Shown one piece after another: positions 1-7,834 of a DNA stretch of 16,342 nucleotides. Both the position numbers and the translations under genes were made by a program. Source of the stretch: Deltaproteobacteria bacterium TMED58 (GTDB taxonomy: Bacteria > Desulfobacterota_D > UBA1144). The notes beneath the pieces are model-generated. The model ran no database searches, had not been told where the DNA came from, and saw only the letters and a program-made list of their open reading frames with translations. The DNA lies in NCBI GenBank assembly GCA_002167555.2, contig NHDL02000002.1:41717-58058 (forward strand), in the 5' to 3' direction. Every line of letters starts with the position of its first letter. The first letter of the stretch is position 1.

Positions 1-270
1 GGTTGGATTAATAATATTCAGGTATCGTGGGTAAAGCAGGGACCAGAGTTTGCTCAGTATTGTTTGAATGCTGGAGCTAATGATTTTGGGGGGACTCTGA
101 TGGAAGAAAAGATAACTACGGCTGCAGGCGGTAAATTTGGCCAGTATTTTCCACCTGAGGAATTTAGAAGGTTAACATTTGAAATTAATAGAAGACCAGT
201 TGAAAGGTCGACCAAATATGATTACTTAAAAGTCTTTGAAGATGATTTTAAGGCCGCAGAGAATAATTAA
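1..270 (+). CDS. cofH: FO synthase subunit 2 (CofH), C-terminal fragment
   Basis: The frame is open from base 1, so this is the last 89 codons of a gene that begins upstream of the window; the TTG near position 64 is internal. CofH is a radical SAM enzyme that joins tyrosine to 5-amino-6-ribitylaminouracil. With CofG it makes the deazaflavin FO, precursor of cofactor F420 and of the 8-HDF antenna of some photolyases. The remnant holds the conserved C-terminal signatures NNIQVSWVK and GANDFGGTLMEE, an alanine-glycine run, and a late PVERSTKY segment like the usual RTTLY ending. The radical SAM cysteine motif lies outside the window. The related menaquinone enzymes MqnC and MqnE share the fold, but their version of this region usually reads differently, so CofH is favoured. 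The next gene starts 7 bases after the stop. Confidence 0.8.
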   Translation, partial: GWINNIQVSWVKQGPEFAQYCLNAGANDFGGTLMEEKITTAAGGKFGQYFPPEEFRRLTFEINRRPVERSTKYDYLKVFEDDFKAAENN

Positions 271-277
271 TTAAGTC

Positions 278-919
278 ATGAGCTTTTTTCGTAGTGTCAG
301 GTTAGATGTTTCGGCTGTTAACGATAGAGACCCAGCGGCTAGAAACTTTTTAGAAATCCTGATAAATTATCCTGGTTTTCATGCCATTTTCTGGCATAGA
401 ATAGCTAACATTTTATGGGCTTTAAGATTAAAACTTATTGCTAGGCTACTTTCTAATATTCTAAGAACTCTTACAGGAATTGAGATACACCCAGCTGCAA
501 AGATTGGAGAGGGTTTTTTCATAGACCATGGAATGGGAGTCGTAATAGGGGAAACATCAGAAATTGGTACGAATGTAACAATTTATCAAGGAGTAACTCT
601 AGGCGGTGTCAGTGCAAATCCAGGGAAAAGGCATCCGACAATAGGGGATAATGTAATTATTGGAGCTGGAAGTAAAATATTAGGTCCCTTAATTATCGGT
701 GAAAATACTAAGATTGGAGCTAATTCCGTGGTTATAAATGATATTCCTGAGAATTCAACCGTTGTAGGCGTTCCTGGAAAGGTTGTTGGAAAGTCTTTTT
801 CTTCCTTAGCCCCAGATTTATATCATAATAAATTACCGGATCCAAGTGGCGAAGATATACTTAATATTCGCAAAGAAATTGAAGAATTAAAGAAAAAAAT
901 GGATAGCTTAAAGCCCTAG
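278..919 (+). CDS. cysE: Serine O-acetyltransferase (CysE/EpsC type)
   Basis: Transfers acetyl from acetyl-CoA to L-serine, giving O-acetylserine, the direct precursor for cysteine synthesis in the cytoplasm. The 213-residue protein has a short N-terminal helical part (about 1-65) and a left-handed beta-helix of hexapeptide repeats (about 66-170). The active-site histidine is H84 in [12 protein letters not shown], and RHP at 118-120 supplies the second conserved histidine. GVTLGG and GAGSKILGP are classic family signatures, and GVPGKVVG closes the acyltransferase domain. Glu69 stands where E. coli CysE has Asp143, as in the Bacillus-like form. The C-terminus is a charged helix. There is no clear Shine-Dalgarno sequence before the ATG; the 7-base gap to cofH suggests co-transcription. 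The last 12 bases overlap the end of argC on the other strand. Confidence 0.95.
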   Translation: MSFFRSVRLDVSAVNDRDPAARNFLEILINYPGFHAIFWHRIANILWALRLKLIARLLSNILRTLTGIEIHPAAKIGEGFFIDHGMGVVIGETSEIGTNVTIYQGVTLGGVSANPGKRHPTIGDNVIIGAGSKILGPLIIGENTKIGANSVVINDIPENSTVVGVPGKVVGKSFSSLAPDLYHNKLPDPSGEDILNIRKEIEELKKKMDSLKP

Positions 920-1921
920 GTTTTCCTCTAGTCCAAATAATAAGTTCATATTTTGAATAGCTTGGCTTGCAGCACCTTTTAACAAGTTGTCAATTACGCA
1001 TGATATAAGTAGGCTTTTATTGTTTGGTAGAACTTTGATTCCAATATAACAATAATTTGTATTTTGTACCTCTTTTATTTCAGGGAGCCTATTGTCTAGA
1101 ATTTTTACAAAACTGCTTTTAGAATAATATTTTTTGAATTCATTAATAATATTTTTTTCATTGAAAGTCGTATTTCTTGAAATATATATGTTAGACATTA
1201 TTCCTCTTTTTATAGGTAGCAAATGAGGAATCATTATTACATTAACATTTTTTTTAAATTCTCTGTTTAAGAGTTGTTCAATTTCTGGTCCGTGTCTGTG
1301 ATTTCCAACATTGTATGTAGATAAATTCTCATTACATTCTGTGAAACTATGCTCTAATTTACCACTTTTTCCAGCACCCGAAATTCCAGATTTCGTATCC
1401 ACAATAATATCCTCAGATTTCTTTAAAATTTTGTTAATTGGAGATAGACCTAGAAGAATAGATGTTGCATAGCAACCTGGATTAGCAATATTCTTATTCT
1501 TATTAATTTTTGCTTTATTTATCTCTGGTAGTATATACTGAAAATCTTTAAAAGTATTTTTGTTTCTCTTTGATTCGTACCACTTATTATGACTTTTTTG
1601 ATTTAATCTAAAATCCCCACTTAAATCAATAATTTTAGCATCTAATTTTTTTAATCCATTGTAGATTGAAACCAGTCCTCCATTTGGAAGGCATGAGAAG
1701 ATTAAGTCTATATTATCATTTTTTAATATTTCCATATTCTTTTTTATTCTTAGTCTTTTTGTTAATTTAAGATTAGGAATATGGTCATTGATATAAGAGC
1801 CATAATTTGTATTCGCACCAACAAAGACTATATTTGTTAGAGGATGGTTGTTTAACGTTTTTATTAGCTCAATCCCTGTATATCCAGTAATACCGATTAT
1901 ACCAATATTAATATTCTTCAT
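908..1921 (-). CDS. argC: N-acetyl-gamma-glutamyl-phosphate reductase
   Basis: Third step of arginine synthesis: NADPH-dependent reduction of N-acetylglutamyl 5-phosphate to the semialdehyde. The product is about 337 residues, normal for the short bacterial form. The N-terminal Rossmann motif is [10 protein letters not shown] (10-19). The catalytic cysteine is C150 in NPGCYATS, followed by SGISGAGK and the HRHGPEIEQ histidine region near 208-210. I chose the ATG at 1921 because the protein then begins [10 protein letters not shown], as the family does; a TTG at 1942 would add seven residues with no better ribosome site. No strong Shine-Dalgarno is visible for either. The gene stands alone, with no other arg genes here. 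Its stop lies inside the end of cysE, with no intergenic terminator. Confidence 0.95.
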   Translation of the reverse strand: MKNINIGIIGITGYTGIELIKTLNNHPLTNIVFVGANTNYGSYINDHIPNLKLTKRLRIKKNMEILKNDNIDLIFSCLPNGGLVSIYNGLKKLDAKIIDLSGDFRLNQKSHNKWYESKRNKNTFKDFQYILPEINKAKINKNKNIANPGCYATSILLGLSPINKILKKSEDIIVDTKSGISGAGKSGKLEHSFTECNENLSTYNVGNHRHGPEIEQLLNREFKKNVNVIMIPHLLPIKRGIMSNIYISRNTTFNEKNIINEFKKYYSKSSFVKILDNRLPEIKEVQNTNYCYIGIKVLPNNKSLLISCVIDNLLKGAASQAIQNMNLLFGLEENLGL

Positions 1922-1961
1922 AATTGTCACAGTATCATGCAATTTTTATAAATTCAATTGT

Positions 1962-1989
1962 TTGAAATCTATTATGAAAAGTGTAAAAT
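1962..1989 (+). promoter_or_regulatory. Candidate sigma70-type promoter of the gapA operon
   Basis: TTGAAA (1962-1967) and TAAAAT (1984-1989) are separated by 16 bases in the roughly 100-base gap between divergent argC and gapA, the longest non-coding stretch of the window. Start of transcription would be near 1996, giving a leader of about 27 bases. That leader carries AAGGA at 2010-2014, 8 bases before the ATG, which is the clearest ribosome site in the window. In AT-rich DNA such boxes arise by chance, so this is supported mainly by position and spacing. Confidence 0.5.
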
Positions 1990-2022
1990 AAAAAAACTCT
2001 CTTATTAAAAAGGATAAAAACT

Positions 2023-3036
2023 ATGTCAATTAAAATTGGAATTAATGGATTTGGAAGAATAGGAAGGAATTTACTTAGGATTTCTCTACTTTCTGATCAA
2101 ATTGATGTTGTCGCGATAAATGACATTGCAGACATTAAGACTTGTGCTCACTTACTTAAATATGATTCAGTTTTTGGTGTCCTAGGGAATAATGTCTCCC
2201 ACGATTCTGATGGCATTATAATTGACGAAAAAAAAATAAAGGTTTTTTCTGAGAGAAATCCTACAGATATTAATTGGTCTGATGAAGAATGTCGGATTGT
2301 TGTCGAATCCACAGGAATTTTTACTTCAAAAGAACAGGCATCACAACATCTAGGGGGAAATGTATCGAAAGTTATAATTTCAGCACCTGCAAAGGGTGAT
2401 GTTGATTTTACTACTGTCATGGGAGCAAATGATGATATGTATGATAACAAAATACATCATATTATATCAAATGCTTCGTGTACAACTAATTGCCTCGCAA
2501 TGATAGTTAAAGTTTTAAGAGATAATTTCAGTTTAGAAGGTGGACATATGACAACTATTCATTCATATACAAATGATCAAAGAATTATTGATTCCCCCCA
2601 TTCTGATATTCGAAGAGCAAGGGCTGGTGGACTGTCCATGATTCCTACTAGCACTGGTGCAACAAAAGCCATAGAGGAAATTTTTCCTGATTTAAAGGGG
2701 AATCTTTCTGCGATTTCTGTTAGAGTGCCAACACCGAATGTTTCCATGGTTGATTTTGTGGCAAAGATAGGAAATAAAGGTCAGTCAGCCGATTCTATAA
2801 ATGACGCGTTTATAAAAGCTTCTAAATCTTCACTACTTGGTTATCTTGACATAGCTCATGAGGGGGCTGTATCTGTTGATTTGCTAAAGAATAAACATTC
2901 TGCAATATTTGATCCTTTTGGTACTAGTATAATAGGAGATGATTTCGTTAAAATTATAGCTTGGTATGATAATGAATATGGCTATTCTTCAAGGGTCTTA
3001 GATTTAGCAATAAAAGTTGGAACTTCGCTTGAATAA
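2023..3036 (+). CDS. gapA: Glyceraldehyde-3-phosphate dehydrogenase
   Basis: Phosphorylating GAPDH, interconverting glyceraldehyde 3-phosphate and 1,3-bisphosphoglycerate in glycolysis and gluconeogenesis. The 337-residue protein has the full layout: Rossmann motif GINGFGRIGRN (7-17), the catalytic C143 in ASCTTNC, H170 in the TTIHSYT segment, and the late WYDNEYGYS signature. Asp34 in the AIND segment sits at the end of the second strand, where an acidic residue favours NAD+ over NADP+ (known for the family). It is first in a gapA-pgk-fbaB operon behind a promoter-like sequence and a good AAGGA ribosome site. Its 3' end overlaps the start of pgk. Nothing looks broken. Confidence 0.97.
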   Translation: MSIKIGINGFGRIGRNLLRISLLSDQIDVVAINDIADIKTCAHLLKYDSVFGVLGNNVSHDSDGIIIDEKKIKVFSERNPTDINWSDEECRIVVESTGIFTSKEQASQHLGGNVSKVIISAPAKGDVDFTTVMGANDDMYDNKIHHIISNASCTTNCLAMIVKVLRDNFSLEGGHMTTIHSYTNDQRIIDSPHSDIRRARAGGLSMIPTSTGATKAIEEIFPDLKGNLSAISVRVPTPNVSMVDFVAKIGNKGQSADSINDAFIKASKSSLLGYLDIAHEGAVSVDLLKNKHSAIFDPFGTSIIGDDFVKIIAWYDNEYGYSSRVLDLAIKVGTSLE

Positions 3037-4225
3037 AAAGAAAGTGATTTCAGATTTTCCCAAGTCTTTCTATAAAAGTAAAAAAGTTTTTGTTCGTGTT
3101 GATTTTAATGTTCCAATTAACATTGAGACTGATTCTATCAGAGAGGATTATAGAATCAGGAGAGCTATACCAACAATTGATTATCTTATAGATGCAGGTG
3201 CAAAAGTTATTTTAGGCTCTCATTTAGGTAGACCAAAGGGAAAAGTTGTAAAAAATCTTTCACTTCAGATAGTCTCCAAAAGACTATCTGAATTGATTGA
3301 TAAAGAAGTCGTTTTTGTAGAAGATTTTATTGAATCAAAATTAGCAGAAAAACTTGATAATCTACCTAATGGTTCTGTTATTATGCTTGAAAACTTGAGA
3401 TTCCATAAAGAGGAAACAGATAATGATTCAAAATTTTCATCCTCTTTAGCCAAACTTGCTGATGTATATGTGAATGAGGCATTTGGAACGTCTCATAGAG
3501 AACATTGCTCAACTCATGGAATGGCGAAAGATTTTGAAAATAAAATTAGTGGTTTCCTTGTAGATAAAGAATTGAGTTTTGTATCTAAAATGATGAAAAA
3601 ACCAGAGCACCCTTTTTTGGTTATCATTGGAGGCTCTAAAATAAAAGATAAGATTTCTGCACTTGGAAATTTACTTGATAGTGCCGATAAAATTTTAGTC
3701 GGCGGTGGTGCTGCTTATACATTTTTGAAAGCCCAAGGAGTAAGTATTGGTAAATCTATCTATGAAGAAGAAATGTTAGAATGGGTTCAAGATGTTTATG
3801 TCAAATATAAGGATAAAATTGTTCTACCAATTGACCACGTGATTTCACAAACTTTAGATAAAACAAGCCAGTCTTTAATCACAGATGTTGATATACCAAA
3901 GGATTATATGGCTTTAGATATTGGTCCTAAAACTATTGAATTGTTCAACTCTATTATAAAAGGCCCTGGTTATATATTTTGGAATGGACCTATGGGGGTA
4001 TTCGAATTTAAACAATATTCTTCCGGAACAATTCACATAGCCCGCGCGGTCGCATTAGCAACTTGGAGAGGTGCTACATCTGTAGTAGGCGGTGGTGAGA
4101 CGATTGCAGCGATAAGAAAAGCAGAAGTACTGGAATCAGAAATTTCTCATATGTCCACTGGTGGCGGTGCTTTGCTTGAATATTTAGGCGGCGGTAATTT
4201 GCCAGGTATAGAAATTTTGGATTAA
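3029..4225 (+). CDS. pgk: Phosphoglycerate kinase
   Basis: Transfers phosphate between 1,3-bisphosphoglycerate and ADP, the step next to GAPDH. From the TTG at 3029 the protein is 398 residues and begins MNKKKVISDF, matching the usual MNKK start of bacterial PGKs. GGAA at 3019-3022 would serve as ribosome site 6 bases upstream. A TTG at 3017 in the same frame would add four residues. Substrate and nucleotide motifs are all present: RVDFNVP (23-29), SHLGRPKG (64-71), NEAFGTSHREH (149-159), GGSKIKDK (201-208), WNGPMGVFE (318-326), GGGETIAA (354-361) and the STGGGA segment near 376-381. The start lies inside the end of gapA (8-base overlap), which points to translational coupling. Confidence 0.96.
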   Translation: MNKKKVISDFPKSFYKSKKVFVRVDFNVPINIETDSIREDYRIRRAIPTIDYLIDAGAKVILGSHLGRPKGKVVKNLSLQIVSKRLSELIDKEVVFVEDFIESKLAEKLDNLPNGSVIMLENLRFHKEETDNDSKFSSSLAKLADVYVNEAFGTSHREHCSTHGMAKDFENKISGFLVDKELSFVSKMMKKPEHPFLVIIGGSKIKDKISALGNLLDSADKILVGGGAAYTFLKAQGVSIGKSIYEEEMLEWVQDVYVKYKDKIVLPIDHVISQTLDKTSQSLITDVDIPKDYMALDIGPKTIELFNSIIKGPGYIFWNGPMGVFEFKQYSSGTIHIARAVALATWRGATSVVGGGETIAAIRKAEVLESEISHMSTGGGALLEYLGGGNLPGIEILD

Positions 4226-4247
4226 TAATTTATAATATCAAAATAGA

Positions 4248-5321
4248 ATGAAAAAAAGCTCAAAAAATGATCTATCTTGGATAGAGAACCTACTAGGCAA
4301 CGAAGCTAGTTACCTATTGGATCATAAATGCAGTACTATAGATTCTAAAAATATAGTAAAACCAGGCCCTGATTTTGTAGATAGAGTATTAAGTAATACT
4401 GATAGACCTAATTCTGTTTTAAGGAATTTACAAACGCTATTTAATCATGGCAGACTTGCTGGAACAGGCTACCTTTCTATATTACCCGTAGACCAGGGTG
4501 TAGAGCATTCAGCGGGAGCATCTTTTGCACCAAATCCAATATATTTTGATCCTGAAAACATTATTAAGTTAGCTATTGAAGGTGGATGTGGTGGTGTAAC
4601 TTCAACATTAGGAGTCTTGGGCTCAGTGTCAAGAAAATATGCTCACAAGATACCCTTTATTTTAAAACTTAACCATAATGAATTTTTAACTTATCCAAAC
4701 CAATTTGACCAAATCAAGTTTGCATCTGTAGACCAAGCATTTAATATGGGTGCTATTGGTGTGGGAGCTACAATTTATTTTGGTTCTCAAGAAAGTACAA
4801 GACAAATCCAGGAAGTATCAGAATTATTTGAGTATGCACATTCTCTTGGTATGGTAACAATTCTTTGGGCTTACTTAAGAAATTCATCATTTAAGACAGC
4901 TGAAAATGATTATCATCTAAGTGCAGATTTGACGGGCCAAGCAAACCATCTATCTTCTACTATTCAAGCCGATATTGTAAAGCAAAAGCTGGCAGAGAAT
5001 AATGGGGGATTTAAGGATATTAGTTTTGGTAAAACTCATGATAAAGTTTACTCCAATCTTACAAGCTCGCATCCTATAGATTTAAACAGATATCAAGTAA
5101 TCAATTGTCTTTCTGGAAGAGCTGGTCTGATTAATTCTGGTGGCGCATCTGGAGATAATGATATTGCTCAAGTTGTTAAAACAGCAATAATTAATAAGCG
5201 TTCTGGTGGTATGGGACTTATTACAGGAAGAAAAGCTTTTCAAAAGCCTATGGATGAGGGAATAAATATATTAAATGCTGTTCAAAATATTTATCTGAAT
5301 AAAAAAATTAGTATTGCCTAA
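4248..5321 (+). CDS. fbaB: Fructose-bisphosphate aldolase class I (FbaB/DhnA type)
   Basis: Metal-independent aldolase that interconverts fructose 1,6-bisphosphate with dihydroxyacetone phosphate and glyceraldehyde 3-phosphate through a Schiff-base lysine. The 357-residue sequence follows E. coli FbaB almost throughout: [20 protein letters not shown] (68-87), LKLNHNE (139-145), GATIYFGS (173-180), ILWAYLRNS (205-213), ADLTGQANH (226-234), and the lysine region [13 protein letters not shown] (242-254), in which K245 is the likely Schiff-base residue. [10 protein letters not shown] and [12 protein letters not shown] are phosphate-binding loops. It lies 22 bases after pgk with no clear Shine-Dalgarno. 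Its stop overlaps the stop of fbp on the opposite strand by 4 bases. It is not the class II zinc aldolase and not the animal-type class I enzyme. Confidence 0.95.
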   Translation: MKKSSKNDLSWIENLLGNEASYLLDHKCSTIDSKNIVKPGPDFVDRVLSNTDRPNSVLRNLQTLFNHGRLAGTGYLSILPVDQGVEHSAGASFAPNPIYFDPENIIKLAIEGGCGGVTSTLGVLGSVSRKYAHKIPFILKLNHNEFLTYPNQFDQIKFASVDQAFNMGAIGVGATIYFGSQESTRQIQEVSELFEYAHSLGMVTILWAYLRNSSFKTAENDYHLSADLTGQANHLSSTIQADIVKQKLAENNGGFKDISFGKTHDKVYSNLTSSHPIDLNRYQVINCLSGRAGLINSGGASGDNDIAQVVKTAIINKRSGGMGLITGRKAFQKPMDEGINILNAVQNIYLNKKISIA

Positions 5322-6343
5322 GAAAACAACTTGCTCTTTAAATATTTATCTACTAGTTTTACCATTTCAGAAGATCCAATAAAAATTGGTGATTTTTGGT
5401 GAATAGATTTTGGTTTAATAGTTAAAATACTTTTCCTTCCATCTGTAGCAAGACCACCTGCTTGTTCGATTATATAAGCCATCGGATTGCATTCATACAT
5501 TAATCTTAGTTTTCCTTCAGGCGCATTTTTTGCTTGGGAGTATATAAATAATCCTCCTTTGAATAGACTTCTATGCAGGTCAGCTACCATTGATCCAACA
5601 TAGCGAAGAGAATAAGGTCTACCAGTTTTAGGATCCTTTTGTTCGCACCATCTTATATATTCTTGTAATGCAAGAGGAAATTCAAAAAAATTCCCTTGAT
5701 TTACTGAGTACATTCTAGCTTTTTCAGGTATTTGTATATTCGTCTGTGATACATAAAATTCGTTAACATGTGGATCTAAAGTAAAAGCATCTACTCCTTT
5801 ACCGACAGTTAAAACATAAATCGTAGAAGAGCCATATATTATGTATCCAGCGGCAACTTGCTTTTTGCCCTCTTGGAGGAAATCTTTTACAGATATTTTT
5901 TTTGATGTTTTAGGCTTTTTTAGAACAGAGAAAATTGTTCCAACAGGAACATTTACATCTATATTGGAAGATCCATCTAATGGATCTATAAGAACTAAAT
6001 AGTTCGCATTTTTAGAATTTGGATTGTTGAAAATTAGTATTTTTTCATTTTCTTCAGACACTATTCCAGCACAATTTCCTCCATTTTCTAATGATTTTAT
6101 AAATAAATCATTAGCTATAAGGTCTAATTTCTTTACTTTTTCGCCGTGGGTATTTTTGGAACCTGTGTTATCACCAAGTGAACCAGTTAGAGCTCCTGTA
6201 TTAAGCTCTTTACTAACTTGTCTTCCTGCAAGTTTTAGGTCCTTTAAAAGGGCAATTAATTCTCTATTTTTATCTCCGGCAAGTTTTTCTTTTAATAAGT
6301 ACTGGTAAGCTGTTAATTTTTCGTTCACATTAAAATCATACAC
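5318..6343 (-). CDS. fbp: Fructose-1,6-bisphosphatase class I
   Basis: Hydrolyses fructose 1,6-bisphosphate to fructose 6-phosphate, the committed gluconeogenic step. The 341-residue protein carries the metal and substrate motifs of class I enzymes: SEEN with E97/E98, [18 protein letters not shown] (119-136), the GYIIYGSST loop, [14 protein letters not shown] (245-258) and the late [10 protein letters not shown] segment, in which E284 is the fourth metal ligand. It starts with GTG directly after the TAA of cvpA, without a single base between, so translation is very likely coupled. It faces fbaB tail to tail, so aldolase and phosphatase, consecutive steps, are neighbours on opposite strands. 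I see no phosphofructokinase here, which agrees with a gluconeogenic emphasis but does not prove it. Confidence 0.96.
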   Translation of the reverse strand: MYDFNVNEKLTAYQYLLKEKLAGDKNRELIALLKDLKLAGRQVSKELNTGALTGSLGDNTGSKNTHGEKVKKLDLIANDLFIKSLENGGNCAGIVSEENEKILIFNNPNSKNANYLVLIDPLDGSSNIDVNVPVGTIFSVLKKPKTSKKISVKDFLQEGKKQVAAGYIIYGSSTIYVLTVGKGVDAFTLDPHVNEFYVSQTNIQIPEKARMYSVNQGNFFEFPLALQEYIRWCEQKDPKTGRPYSLRYVGSMVADLHRSLFKGGLFIYSQAKNAPEGKLRLMYECNPMAYIIEQAGGLATDGRKSILTIKPKSIHQKSPIFIGSSEMVKLVDKYLKSKLFS

Positions 6344-6787
6344 TTATATTGTTAAAAAAAAAGATAAATATCCTTTTATTTTATTAAATAAAAATGTTTC
6401 CAAATTAAAAGCATTAGTAATTATTAGTAAAAATAAATAACCTAATGTAAATCCTAAAAACAATCCAGTCATCAGACCAAATAATCTATTTAAAATAGAT
6501 AGCCTAAGACTTGAAAGTATTGCTTCAATAAGAAAGAAAAATAATTTAGATAATAAGTATATTCCCAAGTATAGTAAAACGCTAGAAGCAAGAAAGGAAC
6601 CTGTACCGCTATAAAAACTAAATTCAGAAACTAATTTTGAATTAAATTCAGACGCGCCGATATATGATATAAATAATGGTATTAGTAAGCAAAATAGCTT
6701 AGAGAAAGACTTAACAACTCCAAAATAAAGACCACCAATAGAAAATGTCAAAACTATAAATACAAATATATAATCATATATAACCAT
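6344..6787 (-). CDS. cvpA: CvpA family inner-membrane protein
   Basis: A 147-residue, very hydrophobic protein with four probable membrane helices (about 5-25, 28-48, 62-92 and 103-128). The segment LNRLFGLMTGLFLGF (100-114) matches the family pattern of a conserved Leu-Asn/Asp-Arg-Leu followed by glycines at the start of the last helix. CvpA was named for colicin V production in E. coli and has since been linked to envelope homeostasis; its molecular job is not settled. In the first loop GGLYFGVVKS fits the usual GxxxGxxR/K region. It begins an operon with fbp. A TATAAT box lies only a few bases before its ATG (see promoter entry). Family assignment rests on topology and this motif, not on a catalytic residue. 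Confidence 0.8.
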   Translation of the reverse strand: MVIYDYIFVFIVLTFSIGGLYFGVVKSFSKLFCLLIPLFISYIGASEFNSKLVSEFSFYSGTGSFLASSVLLYLGIYLLSKLFFFLIEAILSSLRLSILNRLFGLMTGLFLGFTLGYLFLLIITNAFNLETFLFNKIKGYLSFFLTI

Positions 6788-6796
6788 AATAGATAT

Positions 6797-6802
6797 ATTA
6801 TA
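6797..6802 (-). promoter_or_regulatory. Candidate -10 box for cvpA-fbp
   Basis: On the minus strand a perfect TATAAT ends 9 bases before the cvpA ATG. Transcription would begin at about 6790, leaving a leader of only about three bases. No convincing -35 box is seen at 16-18 bases spacing. The 64-base divergent gap also holds TTGACT at 6818-6823 on the plus strand, with a weak TAACTT at 6840-6845, as a possible promoter for the prenyl synthase gene. The region is extremely AT-rich, so confidence is low. Confidence 0.3.
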
Positions 6803-6851
6803 TTATTTTATGCTTTTTTGACTTATTTCTTATTTCTGATAACTTAGAAAA

Positions 6852-7832
6852 GTGGATTCTTCTTTAATTAAAAAGCCTATTTTAAATCATCTTGATCGAG
6901 TTGAATCATTGCTAAATGATGAAGTTTCAAGTGATATTAAGATATCATTTGATGTTATAAAGCATTTGATAAACAAACCAGGAAAAAGACTTCGGCCATC
7001 AATTGTAATATTATCAGCGCTTGTACTAGGAAAAAGAATCAATAAAAAGATACTATCCGCGGCCGCTTCGGTAGAACTACTTCATAATGCCTCTCTGATT
7101 CATGATGATATAGTGGATCAGGCTGAGATAAGAAGAGGATTAAAATCCGCAAATAAAATTTGGGGTGACCATGCAACTGTTTTAGTGGGAGACTTTCTTC
7201 TTGCACGGTCTCTTTTTCTAGTTAACAAGTGTAATTCAAATGATGTTATGAGCTCTGTAACAAATGCCGCATCAGAGCTAGCAAGTGGTCAAATACTAGA
7301 TATCATGATTTCTAAGAGACTCATAGATTATAATGAAAATATATATTATAAGATGATAAAGTTAAAAACAGCCTCTCTTATTTCGTCATCTGCTGAAGTA
7401 GGAGCGTTACTTTCGACAAATAATTCATTGAAAGTTAAAAAGTTAAAAACTTATGGGATAAATCTTGGAATATCTTATCAACTTGTAGATGATGCATTGG
7501 ATTTAAGAGGGAGTTCTAAAAAAATGGGTAAGAATACAATGGAAGATATAAAAGAAGGAAAAGTCACTCTACCTCTATTAATTGCATTAAAAAAAGCACC
7601 TATTAAAGAAAAAAAAATTATAACTGCAATCTTAAATAAGAAAAATTTTGATAGAAAGAATTTAGATATTCTGTATAATTTTGTATTGGATAATAATGCG
7701 ATTGAAGAAACTTTAAAGACTGCAAGTGACTATAGTTCTAAGGCAATCTCAGCAATTCAATCTTTAGATGAAAGTAAGTATAAAGATTCTTTGATAGCTT
7801 TAGCGAGGGAGAATATAATTAGGATATCTTAA
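6852..7832 (+). CDS. ispB: Polyprenyl diphosphate synthase (long-chain, trans type)
   Basis: Builds the isoprenoid side chain of a respiratory quinone by adding isopentenyl diphosphate units to an allylic primer. The 326-residue all-helical protein shows KPGKRLRP (42-49) and both aspartate-rich motifs: HDDIVD at 84-89 followed by RRG (94-96), and YQLVDDALD at 209-217. The residues 5 and 4 before the first aspartate are Ala80 and Ser81; small residues there leave a deep pocket and predict a long product (family knowledge). The chain length cannot be read further. Start is GTG with only AGAAA nearby. The stop is 2 bases before the mutase gene, so the two are probably one transcript. The symbol is given by family; a menaquinone role (hepT-like) is equally possible. 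Confidence 0.88.
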   Translation: MDSSLIKKPILNHLDRVESLLNDEVSSDIKISFDVIKHLINKPGKRLRPSIVILSALVLGKRINKKILSAAASVELLHNASLIHDDIVDQAEIRRGLKSANKIWGDHATVLVGDFLLARSLFLVNKCNSNDVMSSVTNAASELASGQILDIMISKRLIDYNENIYYKMIKLKTASLISSSAEVGALLSTNNSLKVKKLKTYGINLGISYQLVDDALDLRGSSKKMGKNTMEDIKEGKVTLPLLIALKKAPIKEKKIITAILNKKNFDRKNLDILYNFVLDNNAIEETLKTASDYSSKAISAIQSLDESKYKDSLIALARENIIRIS

Positions 7833-7834
7833 GT

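Noticed and set aside
64-270. Independent small gene starting at TTG 64
   Set aside because: The same frame is open back to base 1 and the upstream codons continue the CofH signature, so it is the end of a longer gene.
1922-1942. Longer argC start at TTG 1942
   Set aside because: The ATG at 1921 gives the usual family N-terminus just before the Rossmann motif; the extra seven residues match nothing.
2148-2450. Reverse-strand reading frame within gapA
   Set aside because: It lies wholly inside a well-conserved gene and its translation has no recognisable motif.
3017-3028. pgk start at TTG 3017
   Set aside because: The TTG at 3029 gives the typical MNKK beginning and has GGAA at good spacing; the earlier start has no ribosome site. 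Not fully excluded.
6024-6308. Plus-strand reading frame inside fbp
   Set aside because: A shadow of fbp rich in Ser, Phe and Pro without motifs.
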